Assembly (NCBI GenBank): GCA_016931365.1
Contig: JAFGEY010000179.1
Span: 1-22,461 of the forward strand
Direction: 5' to 3'
Source of the DNA: Anaerolineae bacterium
GTDB lineage: Bacteria > Chloroflexota > Anaerolineae > JAFGEY01
Length of the DNA: 22,461 nt
Shown here: positions 6,760 to 15,270 of the stretch, one piece after another
Layout: the number at the start of each line of letters is the position of its first letter
Position numbering within the stretch: the first letter of the stretch is position 1
Notes under the pieces: model-generated
Told to the model about the DNA's origin: nothing
Databases searched by the model: none
What the model saw: only the letters and a program-made list of their open reading frames with translations
Translations under genes and position numbers: made by a program

Positions 6760-7904
6760 TGTTTCGTCTCCTTGACCAGGGCCGCCGCACGCCCGACTGC
6801 TTCCTCCGAAGAGTGAGCTGTGTGAATGGCTCCCTTCGCCGAACAATGCCCGGCGAGCAGATCGTACGCTTGTTGAGCGTTCCAGCCGTCGAAACGCAGC
6901 ACCAGCGGCACGTCCAATTCACCGCAGACGGCAAGCAGCCCCTCCGCAATTACGTCGCAACGAGTGACGCCGCCAAAGACGTTGATCAGGATCACGCGCG
7001 GCTGATCGGCCATTGCCAGTTGCAAAGCCGCTTGAACCCGCTCGGCACGCGCCCCGCCGCCCAGGTCAATAAAGCAGGATGGGCGAATGCCGCGCGCGCG
7101 CAGCAGGTCCATTGTCACCATGGCCAGCCCCGCGCCGTTGGCCAGACAGGCGACCTCGCCGTTGAGGCTGACGTAATGGATCGAATAGCGGCGCGCCAGT
7201 TGCTCGCGCTCTGTCTCTTGCGTCTCATCGCGTAACTCGGCCAGGTCACGCCGTCTGAACAGCGCATTGTCGTCGACGATCATCCGGGCATCCAGGCTAA
7301 CCATCCGCCCGTTGGGGCAGATTACCAACGGGTTCACTTCGAGCAGCACAGCTTCATTTTCGGCAAAGGCGCGATACAACCCCATCGCAACGCGCACAAA
7401 GGTATCCCATTGCGTCCGGTCGAGGCCGATGCCGTTGGTCAGATCGCGCACCTGGTAAACGCGCAGCCCCAGCAGCGGATCGACGGGGATGTGCCACACG
7501 CGCTCCGGCGTCTCGTGCTCTACCCGCGAGATTTCGACATTGCCCTCCGCCGCGGCCACGATCACCGGCTGAGCCAACTGCCGGTCGAGCATCATCCCCA
7601 GATAGACCTCGCGCTCGATCTCCAGCGCCTCGTTGACCAGAATTTTCGAGACCGGATAGCCCTGGATGCGCATGCCAAAGATCACGTCAGCCAGACGCTC
7701 GGCTTGAGCCACGTCATCGGCGAGACGAATGCCGCCCGCCCGCCCGCGCCCGCCAGTGAGCACCTGTGCCTTGAGCACGACCCGCCCGCCCAATGCTGTA
7801 GCGATGTGCCGCACCTCGTCGACCGAAGTAGCCACGTCGCCGCCGGGCACGGGCACACCGTATTGTCTTAAAATATTTTGTGCCTGATATTCGTGTAATT
7901 TCAT
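6756..7904 (-). CDS. succinyl-CoA ligase beta subunit-like protein (ATP-grasp)
   Basis: SucC-family subunit with an ATP-grasp nucleotide-binding domain. The protein is 382 residues against 388 for E. coli. The start is ATG 7904 (MKLHEYQAQNILRQYGVPVP, the canonical N-terminus), which overlaps the stop of the glycosyltransferase (ATGA). Upstream extension in frame is only read-through of that gene in another frame. Conserved parts are VLKAQVLTGGRGRAGG, LLEVNPLVICPNG, DARMIVDDNALFRR, LNGEVACLANGAGLAM, FIDLGGGA and INVFGGVTRCDVIAEG. This subunit is far closer to the standard enzyme than its SucD-like partner. The pair is translationally coupled. Substrate is uncertain, as for the partner subunit. 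Confidence 0.9.
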   Translation of the reverse strand: MKLHEYQAQNILRQYGVPVPGGDVATSVDEVRHIATALGGRVVLKAQVLTGGRGRAGGIRLADDVAQAERLADVIFGMRIQGYPVSKILVNEALEIEREVYLGMMLDRQLAQPVIVAAAEGNVEISRVEHETPERVWHIPVDPLLGLRVYQVRDLTNGIGLDRTQWDTFVRVAMGLYRAFAENEAVLLEVNPLVICPNGRMVSLDARMIVDDNALFRRRDLAELRDETQETEREQLARRYSIHYVSLNGEVACLANGAGLAMVTMDLLRARGIRPSCFIDLGGGARAERVQAALQLAMADQPRVILINVFGGVTRCDVIAEGLLAVCGELDVPLVLRFDGWNAQQAYDLLAGHCSAKGAIHTAHSSEEAVGRAAALVKETKQ

Positions 7905-10831
7905 TGTGCATCCCACCATGAGCCTTGAACGATCCCGTCCGCTTGGGGCAAAAACAGTGCTTCCGGCGGAACCAATGTCAAACCTGTGTCGCCCGGAAAC
8001 TGCCAGTAAAGGTATATCTGCGAGCGATCCCGGTCGTCGAGAAAGGACACGCGCACGTCGTGCATCCCTGCCGCAAGTTCGAGTGACGCACTCTCTTGCT
8101 GACCCGACTGGCTCTCGATCACGAGATGCCCATCGACGTACAAAGCTGCCGCGCTGATTGCCTTGACGCCCAACCGGTAGACGCCCGGCATCGGCGTCAG
8201 CAGCCGCCCCGTCCACTCAACACGGTAGGGCCGGGGCAGTGGCAAAAAGTGGAAATAGTAGGCCAACTGTCGATCGATGCGCACAATGGCCGGCTCGCTT
8301 GTCAAATCGCCCCCGGCATAAAATCGCCCTACCAGACCGTTGGTCGGCCAAGTGACGCGGTACAACGCCCCGGCAGGCACTGCGTTGATCGTCTGCAGCT
8401 CGGCCTTGTCCCAGGGCACCGTCCAGCGCAAGCGCAACGCGCCGGGGCCAGCCACCTTGCAGTCGAAGTAAAAAGCGTGCACGCCCTGGGCCAGCATAAT
8501 GCGCCGGCTCTGCGGGCCGGTCCCATTGAACACCGTCTGGCCGTCGAGGATCAACAACACCTCGCCAGGCGCATCGATGTGCAGCGTATATGCCCCATAC
8601 TGCGGGACCAGCAGCCCGCCCGACCAGATCGCCTGAAACGGGTACGAGACCGGGGGCGGCGCGTCGCTGCCCTGGCTTTGCCAGTCGAAATCGATGACCG
8701 GATCGACGCGGTAGATGACCTCCGGTTCGCCGCTCTTGAGTGAGATGAAAGAGGCGTCCAACCCCTGTACCGACGCAATCAGATCGCGGTCGAAAATATA
8801 CTTGTACATCACGGCGCGGCCGCTTCCCTCGTGCTCGAACGTCTCAACCCGCACGCCAGAATAGAGCGACATCGCATCATCGCGCACTTTGAATGTATCT
8901 GGAGAGATAAAGAGCAGCACCCCTTCCCTGGACGTACTGGGGATGGGAAACACGGTTGCCGGATCAAAGTGCTGATAGTGGGTATAGTCTGGAGCCAGGT
9001 AGCGCGTAGCCAGGTGCGCTGTCAGCAGCGGATCGAACCACAGGTCGTAGCGATCCCGGTAGGCGTTGATGTCCTGCGCCATGTGCGTCTCTGCCGGGTT
9101 GAAGGCCGCCCAGGAGGCGAAATCGTGCGCCCAGAGGCCGAAATAGCTCCAACACTCCAGAATTCCGATCCCCGCCAGCAGGACGACGGCAACGACGACC
9201 AGCCGGCGCACGGCGTGAGAGCCAAAGACGCGCCCCCATTCCTGGGCAAACCAGGCGACGGCCATACAGGCTAACCCATAAGCTGCCGGCAGTGCGCCGA
9301 TCGAGCGCAAGGACTGCGGCGACTCGAAACTGACGGTGAGAATGCCCCCGCTGAGCGGCAGCAGCAGCCACAGGCCGAGCAAGAGCGCGCGCGGATCGCG
9401 CCAGTGGACGACTGCCACCACGACACCCAGCACCAGCAGCACTCCGCTCAACCGATCCAGCATCGGCGCGCCGGGCAGGTTGTGCCGCCCATTCGGATCG
9501 CCTTCATAGTTGAACATCAGCAGATGGCGGAGGGCGCTGCGCCCCACCACGCCCAGTGGATCAGCCTGCGCGGCAGGCTCCTGGAACACCGACACCTTGT
9601 CGGCACGCGCCCAGAATCGCTCCGGCTGCTTGCGGGCAAACTGAGCCACCGGCGCGACGGCAATCAACATGCCGATGAGCAGCAGCGTCACCGGCAGACC
9701 CCAGGTGAACAAGGCGTGCGCGGCTTTTTTGCCCCACGTCCAGGCCGGATAGCTGCACTGCATCTGCCACAGCCGCTGCGCCAACCACAAAAGCAGAAAT
9801 CCGCCCACCACTGCCGGAAAAACGCGCAGCGGGCTGTAAAAGCACAGCCCCAGCCCCAAGGCCACGCCCGACCAGGCAAACGCGCTCAATCGACTTGTGC
9901 GCAGGCCGCGCAGCAGCGCCGCCGCTGCCCACAGCTCGAAAAAGGGCACCGTCACCCCGTGCATGCCGATGCGGCTCCAGTTCACATCCCAGCGCGAGAC
10001 GGCGACCAAACAGGCCAGGATCAGCCCCATCGCGCGCCCGGCACGTTGCGGATCGAACAACTCGCGCCCGCAAAAATAGGCCGCGATCACCGTCAGCAGC
10101 CCAAAGAAAATTGCCACCAACCGGATAGACCACATCCCGTCGCCGAACAATTTGAAGGAGAACATGATCAGATACATAAAGTGCGCCGGCAGATTGGTCG
10201 ACTCGGCATAAATGGGACGCAGCGTAGGGTCGTTGAGCAACTGGCGAGCCCACAGGCCGTTGTCGGCTTCGTCGTACCACAGGCCGAAAGGCACCTCGCC
10301 GAAATGATAAAAACGGAAAAACGCAGCAACGGTCAGGATCAGCAGCAGCCACACCCACTCCGCGGACGAAAGGCGCAGATCGATCCAGGAAAAGGGTGAA
10401 AGCGCGTAGGCGCCGAGCAAAAACAAACCGATCGCGGCGAGGTAGAGAACCCATTTGCCGCTGCCCACCGCTTCGCCGCCAAACAAAAAGAGCGAGAGCA
10501 CGATCAGCAGGCCGGAAAGGCTAAAAAGCGCCGCCGCCCACACCAATCGCCGCGATCTCACAGAGCTCGTCGAACTCGGAGAGATCGACGAATCCTGCGG
10601 GTTCGACGCGGCCCGTTCGGCAAAAGGCAGGGGCGGCAGGCGCGGCGCGCGGGCGACGGCTAGTGCGCCGACCAGCACGGCGATCGCCCAAACGATCAGC
10701 CCGTCGGTCGGTTTGGCGGCGTGCGTCTCGACCGGATCGGCGAAATAGCCCTGCGCCACCAAGCCGAGGATCAGGGCCACAATGCTCAACAAGAGAGAGG
10801 TCAGCGTGCGTGTGCGTCGATCTGCGTTCAT
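7901..10831 (-). CDS. GT39-type membrane glycosyltransferase with PA14-like domains
   Basis: Large integral membrane protein of the PMT/ArnT (GT39) class, which transfers sugars from a lipid carrier on the outer face of the membrane. It is about 976 residues from ATG 10831. An AGGAG lies 14 bases before this ATG, unusually far, but no better in-frame start is present. Hydrophobic segments fill roughly residues 10-530. The first long loop after a membrane segment carries the conserved acidic motif YDEADNG (D187/E188) expected for the catalytic base. The C-terminal third is soluble and holds two PA14-like carbohydrate-binding modules at about 700-820 and 825-970 (VLLILDGQTVFNG, then GRFYAGGDL and ALYVDGHLVIE with a closing YLYWQFPG). 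It is first in an operon with the SucC/SucD-like genes. Acceptor and sugar are unknown. Confidence 0.82.
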   Translation of the reverse strand: MNADRRTRTLTSLLLSIVALILGLVAQGYFADPVETHAAKPTDGLIVWAIAVLVGALAVARAPRLPPLPFAERAASNPQDSSISPSSTSSVRSRRLVWAAALFSLSGLLIVLSLFLFGGEAVGSGKWVLYLAAIGLFLLGAYALSPFSWIDLRLSSAEWVWLLLILTVAAFFRFYHFGEVPFGLWYDEADNGLWARQLLNDPTLRPIYAESTNLPAHFMYLIMFSFKLFGDGMWSIRLVAIFFGLLTVIAAYFCGRELFDPQRAGRAMGLILACLVAVSRWDVNWSRIGMHGVTVPFFELWAAAALLRGLRTSRLSAFAWSGVALGLGLCFYSPLRVFPAVVGGFLLLWLAQRLWQMQCSYPAWTWGKKAAHALFTWGLPVTLLLIGMLIAVAPVAQFARKQPERFWARADKVSVFQEPAAQADPLGVVGRSALRHLLMFNYEGDPNGRHNLPGAPMLDRLSGVLLVLGVVVAVVHWRDPRALLLGLWLLLPLSGGILTVSFESPQSLRSIGALPAAYGLACMAVAWFAQEWGRVFGSHAVRRLVVVAVVLLAGIGILECWSYFGLWAHDFASWAAFNPAETHMAQDINAYRDRYDLWFDPLLTAHLATRYLAPDYTHYQHFDPATVFPIPSTSREGVLLFISPDTFKVRDDAMSLYSGVRVETFEHEGSGRAVMYKYIFDRDLIASVQGLDASFISLKSGEPEVIYRVDPVIDFDWQSQGSDAPPPVSYPFQAIWSGGLLVPQYGAYTLHIDAPGEVLLILDGQTVFNGTGPQSRRIMLAQGVHAFYFDCKVAGPGALRLRWTVPWDKAELQTINAVPAGALYRVTWPTNGLVGRFYAGGDLTSEPAIVRIDRQLAYYFHFLPLPRPYRVEWTGRLLTPMPGVYRLGVKAISAAALYVDGHLVIESQSGQQESASLELAAGMHDVRVSFLDDRDRSQIYLYWQFPGDTGLTLVPPEALFLPQADGIVQGSWWDAQ

Positions 10832-10871
10832 AATGAATGAGAAAACTCCTGACAGGTTTTGGGCTAGAGAA

Positions 10872-10900
10872 ATTATACCATAACCGCGCCAGGTTGCGTA
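10872..10900 (-). promoter_or_regulatory. promoter of the GT39-sucCD operon
   Basis: On the minus strand a perfect TATAAT (10877-10872) with extended -10 TGG. The -35 region (about TACGCA, 10900-10895) is poor. It lies directly after the terminator of the upstream gene and would start transcription near 10865, about 35 nt before ATG 10831. Confidence 0.55.
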
Positions 10901-10905
10901 AATAG

Positions 10906-10932
10906 AAAACCCTGCCGGGATGGCAGGGTTTT
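10906..10932 (-). terminator. rho-independent terminator after the Agl23-NHL gene
   Basis: AAAA CCCTGCC (10906-10916), loop GGGAT, GGCAGGG TTTT (10922-10932). The stem is a perfect 7-bp GC-rich core flanked by A4/T4, with TTTTCTATTT on the minus strand. It lies 25 nt after the stop at 10958. Confidence 0.85.
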
Positions 10933-10957
10933 GATTGGGCATCAAAAAGATCGATCT

Positions 10958-13900
10958 CTATTGCCCAAACGGGCGCAGCTTGAGCACGCGATTTGCCCTG
11001 ACATCGACCACGTACACATACCCTTCGTCGTCAACGGCAAGGCCCAGCGGCATGATCAAAACCTGTTCGTCTGCCTCGTGACCACCGAGCGTAGCCAGGA
11101 ACTTGCCGGTCGAGTCGAAAACCAGGATGCGCGCCCCTTCGGGGTCGCCGACAAAGACGTATCCCTGCCCATCGACGGCCAGATAGGGTTTGTTCTCCAG
11201 CCCCTGCCCGTACCAGCTATCGAGCTCCCATTTGCGCAGGTAAAAATGTCCGCTGCCATCCTCGTGGGTGGATTCAAAGACCTGAATGCGTTGGTTCCAC
11301 GTATCGGCGACAAAGGTGCGCCCCTCGGCGTCCAGGGCCAGGCCCACCGGCTCATCGAATTCGCCGTCGCCGATACCCTTGCCGCCCCAGGCGATCACAA
11401 ACTGCCCATCCAGGGTAAAGACCTGCACGCGCTTGTTGCCGGTGTCACTGACATAGACCAGTTCATCCTTGACCACCACAGCGCGCGGCCCCCAGAAATA
11501 ACCGGACATACTCGAAGGCGTATCGGCGATGTTATATTGGCCCCACATGGTCACAAATTCGCCGCTGCCGGTAAACTTTTGAATGCGATGGTTCCACGTA
11601 TCGGCGACATAGACGTTGCCATCCTCATCCACAGCGATGCCCCAGGGGTCGGAAAAGCCGCCCGCGCCGTCGGCTTGCTGGCAACCCTGCATCGCGTCAT
11701 AGATGCGGCACTCGTGCCCCCAGGCAGTGATCCAGGTGCCGCCGGCGGTGAATTTCTGCACCCGCGCGTTGCCGCTGTCCAGCACATAAACTGACCCGTC
11801 TGGCCCGACAGCCACGTTGCGCGGTGCGCTGAACTGCCCCTCGCCCATCCCCGAACTGCCCCACACCGACACCGGCTTGATCGGCAAAAGGTTCCCGGCA
11901 TATGTCTCTTCGCTCTCGCCCAGATCGACGGCCCCAGCGGGCACAACACCAAAGTCCCACAACTGGGCAGCGATGTCCTTGCGCACGTACAGTGCATACG
12001 GGTGCGACGGCTCCCAATCGGCCAAGGATTGTGTATATTTACGATAGAAAACAACGTCAAGAAACTCGCGCCGCTTTTGCGGGTCTTGCATGTCGAGGAA
12101 GAAATAGTGTTTGTATGGTTCGAGCACGGTCGCTTTTCTGATCAACAGCGTGCCGTCGTCCCGTTTGACCACGCGCCCGGCCAGTCGGTTGCCTACATCG
12201 ATGTTTTGCAGCGTCAGAGGACCTCCCCCGGTCTGACGATAAACGGTGCGTTGATCGACAAACAGTTCGACCGTCTGCCCCTGCAACTCGACAGTCAGGG
12301 AACTATCTCCCTTGAGTATGACCTTGCCCATGTCTTGTCCCGTAAGGGCCAGCGAAAGCCCCATATAATAATCCTGGTGCGGCCACCAGATCAGCTTGCG
12401 ATCAAAGCGATAGTATCGCTTGCCCAGGTACGGCTCGACCTTGGGAATCTCGGCCCGGCCGATCACCAGCACCGGCACGTCGGTGTTCTCGCGGGTCGGT
12501 TCCTGACCCATAAAGACGCGGTTGGGGAAATTGACATCAAAATACCACTCAAAGGGCCAAGTGGCGTCCGAACTGTACGCAAATTTGATCGAACGCTCGT
12601 CGCCGTAGAGGCGGCGCGAAATCTCTTTGAGTTCGGCCACCGTTTGCTTGACATCCGGCGTGCTGTGCGCGTAGACCAGAAACTCTTGGGCCGTGTCATA
12701 GTTGATATAGCAGGCCATCACCGCATAGCGCACGGTGAACGCGCCCAACACCAGCAGCACAGCCAGCACGGCGACACGCCAAGCTGCCGCGTTGCCGATT
12801 TTGCCGCGCACCCGCCAGCCGACGTAGGCCAGCACGCCGCCCGTCACCAGGGCCATCAGCCACATCGACGTGTCGTTGATGTCGGTGAGCGAAACGCCGC
12901 CAAAAGCCTGGCCAAAGAAGGGTAAAAAGACAAACAGGCCCAGCGCCCAGAGCACGATCGGTGTGATCAGCAAGAGCACCCAGCCGCCCTTGCGCCACAC
13001 CTCGCCCCAGTCGATGCCGTAGACCAGGTCATCGATCAGCCGCCCGCTGAGCACGATCATCGGCTGCGCCACGTGCACCATCAGCCAGGGCATTTTTTCG
13101 CCCGCCCAGCTATAGATCAGCCAAGCGGCCAGCGTCCAATAGACACAGTAGGCCACAAAAGGCGGCGAAGGCTTGTTCTCACCTCCCGTTTGAATATCCA
13201 AATCCTTCCGCCGATCGATCTTGCCCGTGATCAGGTAATAGAAGATCGCCGTCAGTCCCACGCCAACGGGCAAAAACTCGTACAAGGGGGTGACGATCAA
13301 ATAGTAAAACCACGGCTGCCCGGCGCGTTTGACCTCCTGCTGGGCCAGCCAGTAGCTGATCGCGCCGACGGTGCCGCTGCCCAATCCTTTGGGGTTGGTG
13401 AAAAAGGTCGTATAGAGCAGGACAAAGGGGATCACCACCACGGCGAGGGTGATGTACATAGCTTTGTCATCAAACCCGGCGGGAAGCCATTTGCGTTCGC
13501 GGGCATAGCCCATCAGGACCCACCAGCCGTAGGCTCCAGCCGCCGCGCCCACTCCGGCGACGACCACCTGCAAAACCAGAAAGACCTGCGGCGACAGGAT
13601 GCCTTCCGGCAGTTGGGTGACAATCCCCCAGAGCAGGCCGCCCACCGCCGTGCAGCACACGGCCAATGCGCCGATGGCGATCACGTAAGCGGTCATCAGG
13701 GTGAGCGGTTGTTTGAACCGCTCGTCGCGGCGCACCAAAATGGCCCCCAGCAGCATACAGATATCAATGCCGGCGAACAAGATCAGCACCTCGCTTACCT
13801 TGTGGGGACTCAGGCCGCTGGCCGCGCCCTCTTGGCTTTCGGCAGCGGCCGGCGCATTCGCGGCGACAGCACTAAACACCAGAATGCCGACGACCAGCGA

Positions 13901-14578
13901 GATCAACACCGCCAAACCAAGAATGTAGACCACCGAAAAACCGCGCCCGGAAAGCATTTGCCGCAAAAAAAGGATGACGACAAACGTAAAGCCGATAAAG
14001 CCGGCGATATAGGCCGTCTCTTTGGTGCACATCGACAACGTGATCGCCAGACCGCCCAGGTAAAGCCATTTGGGATGCCGCGAATCCAGGTAGCGAAACA
14101 GTGCAATCGCCATCAGCATCGCCCAGACCATCATATAGATGTCGTTGCGGATGTAGCGCGCGTGAAACAGCGTCGACGGCGAGATCAGGGTCAATGCGGC
14201 CACAGCCAGCGCGCCGACGCGCCCCAGTTCTTTGCGCAAAAAGGCCGGCAGCAGCACCAGCGCAATGCCAAACAGCGCTGGCACGATGCGCGCCGCAAAA
14301 TCGCTGGAGCCAAGCAAAAAATAGGCCAGCGCGTTGGCGTGAAACAGGAACGGCCCGTGCATCATCGGGTTGTGCTCGTAGCCCTGCCCGGCGTACAGCT
14401 TCCACGAGTAAAGTGCGTGCAGGCTCTCGTCGTGGCTGATCGTGCGCGCGCCGAGGTTGTAGAACACGGCCACCGTCGCGACGACGGCGAGCAGGATGTA
14501 CAGCGCCACTTCCAGGTTGATATGCCAGCGCTCAAAAATGGGAGTGTCTAGCAGAGTTGGTTTTGTTTTATTCTTCAT
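10958..14578 (-). CDS. TIGR03663/Agl23-type membrane protein fused to NHL propeller
   Basis: A 1206-residue protein. The N-terminal half is a polytopic membrane domain related to PMT-type glycosyltransferases and matches the TIGR03663 family (named for Haloferax Agl23, linked to lipid-sugar flipping). The family's invariant motifs are present: DE at 50-51 in ISHDESLHALYSWK and HGP at 74-76 in MMHGPFLFHAN. An extracytoplasmic region follows (about 610-900). From about 905 to the end there are six NHL repeats, each with a GxAVDxxGxVYVADxxNxRIQKF-like core, enough for one closed six-blade propeller. GAGGT lies 6 bases before ATG 14578. The propeller probably sits outside the membrane and binds protein or glycan. 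Family members usually lie near DUF2298 genes, as here. The biochemical role is not established. Confidence 0.85.
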   Translation of the reverse strand: MKNKTKPTLLDTPIFERWHINLEVALYILLAVVATVAVFYNLGARTISHDESLHALYSWKLYAGQGYEHNPMMHGPFLFHANALAYFLLGSSDFAARIVPALFGIALVLLPAFLRKELGRVGALAVAALTLISPSTLFHARYIRNDIYMMVWAMLMAIALFRYLDSRHPKWLYLGGLAITLSMCTKETAYIAGFIGFTFVVILFLRQMLSGRGFSVVYILGLAVLISLVVGILVFSAVAANAPAAAESQEGAASGLSPHKVSEVLILFAGIDICMLLGAILVRRDERFKQPLTLMTAYVIAIGALAVCCTAVGGLLWGIVTQLPEGILSPQVFLVLQVVVAGVGAAAGAYGWWVLMGYARERKWLPAGFDDKAMYITLAVVVIPFVLLYTTFFTNPKGLGSGTVGAISYWLAQQEVKRAGQPWFYYLIVTPLYEFLPVGVGLTAIFYYLITGKIDRRKDLDIQTGGENKPSPPFVAYCVYWTLAAWLIYSWAGEKMPWLMVHVAQPMIVLSGRLIDDLVYGIDWGEVWRKGGWVLLLITPIVLWALGLFVFLPFFGQAFGGVSLTDINDTSMWLMALVTGGVLAYVGWRVRGKIGNAAAWRVAVLAVLLVLGAFTVRYAVMACYINYDTAQEFLVYAHSTPDVKQTVAELKEISRRLYGDERSIKFAYSSDATWPFEWYFDVNFPNRVFMGQEPTRENTDVPVLVIGRAEIPKVEPYLGKRYYRFDRKLIWWPHQDYYMGLSLALTGQDMGKVILKGDSSLTVELQGQTVELFVDQRTVYRQTGGGPLTLQNIDVGNRLAGRVVKRDDGTLLIRKATVLEPYKHYFFLDMQDPQKRREFLDVVFYRKYTQSLADWEPSHPYALYVRKDIAAQLWDFGVVPAGAVDLGESEETYAGNLLPIKPVSVWGSSGMGEGQFSAPRNVAVGPDGSVYVLDSGNARVQKFTAGGTWITAWGHECRIYDAMQGCQQADGAGGFSDPWGIAVDEDGNVYVADTWNHRIQKFTGSGEFVTMWGQYNIADTPSSMSGYFWGPRAVVVKDELVYVSDTGNKRVQVFTLDGQFVIAWGGKGIGDGEFDEPVGLALDAEGRTFVADTWNQRIQVFESTHEDGSGHFYLRKWELDSWYGQGLENKPYLAVDGQGYVFVGDPEGARILVFDSTGKFLATLGGHEADEQVLIMPLGLAVDDEGYVYVVDVRANRVLKLRPFGQ

Positions 14579-14647
14579 CCATCTACCTCGAATTAAGGTT
14601 TTCTTATTTTCAACAGTTCTTCACTATTTCCGAACCCGATCAAGGAA

Positions 14648-15229
14648 TCAGCGCACTTGATGCGCATAGATTATTGCCAGTTCGCTGTCCTGGATGGCCA
14701 ATTCACCGGTATCTGGCCTGTAAACTAGTTTGACGTTCAAGCCGCCCGCCAATATATCACCCGAACGGTAAACTCGGGTGCAAAATACCCCCCAAGAATC
14801 GCATTCGTACAGGGCATAATTGACGTCGAACATTGGATAAGCCGTCAAATAGTACGTTCTGCCAGCGACTTGAGCACAGTCCAGATGCACGGTGTTTTGA
14901 GCAAACAAAATCGGCCAGGTAGACAAAAATAGGACACCCGACACAAACAAGATGCTTGCGTTCAGCATAAACTGCCGCATCCCTGGTTTGTGAGCAAGGG
15001 ACCGCACAGCTCCCACAAGCAAAACAATCAGCGCCGTGACGATAAAAGCGACGGCAACAGGCAGGATCGTTTTGTCAACGATCACAAAAAGCCAATAAAC
15101 ACCAAAAACCGTTCCTCGAAGGAAGAGCATTTTCCATAGGCATTCAGCGGCAAGGTAAATTACTGCTACGGTTACTACTATCCACCACAGTTGAAAGCGA
15201 ACGAGACATTTGGGAAGGAGTTTTGACAT
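14648..15229 (-). CDS. small membrane protein of unknown function
   Basis: A 193-residue protein I do not recognise. Three hydrophobic segments lie at about 14-34, 50-71 and 89-109 (WWIVVTVAVIYLAAECL, VAVAFIVTALIVLLVGAV, ASILFVSGVLFLSTWPILF). After them comes a soluble tail of about 80 residues that is probably outside the membrane and contains three Cys residues (LDCAQVAG, YECDSWGVFC). The ribosome-binding site before ATG 15229 is weak. The DNA is visibly poorer in G+C than the glycosyltransferase genes on both sides, which may point to later acquisition. It sits in the same orientation between two putative glycosyltransferase genes, so a role in the same membrane process is possible but unsupported. 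Confidence 0.7.
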   Translation of the reverse strand: MSKLLPKCLVRFQLWWIVVTVAVIYLAAECLWKMLFLRGTVFGVYWLFVIVDKTILPVAVAFIVTALIVLLVGAVRSLAHKPGMRQFMLNASILFVSGVLFLSTWPILFAQNTVHLDCAQVAGRTYYLTAYPMFDVNYALYECDSWGVFCTRVYRSGDILAGGLNVKLVYRPDTGELAIQDSELAIIYAHQVR

Positions 15230-15270
15230 TATGCTGACCGTTCTCAGATCGGTACAAACTGCAACCGCTG

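Noticed and set aside
7905..8216. N-terminal extension of the sucC-like gene to 8216
   Set aside because: The extension is Arg-rich, overlaps the PA14 coding sequence in another frame and precedes the canonical MKLHEYQ start.
9404..10399. Long + strand open frame (331 codons) opposite the GT39-PA14 gene
   Set aside because: Low-complexity Gln/His/Arg-rich product with no domain; caused by codon bias of the GC-rich gene on the minus strand.
13073..14551. Long + strand open frame (492 codons) opposite the Agl23-type gene
   Set aside because: It is an antisense shadow: rich in Gln, His, Arg and Asp with no recognisable domain, while the minus strand encodes a clear membrane protein with family motifs.
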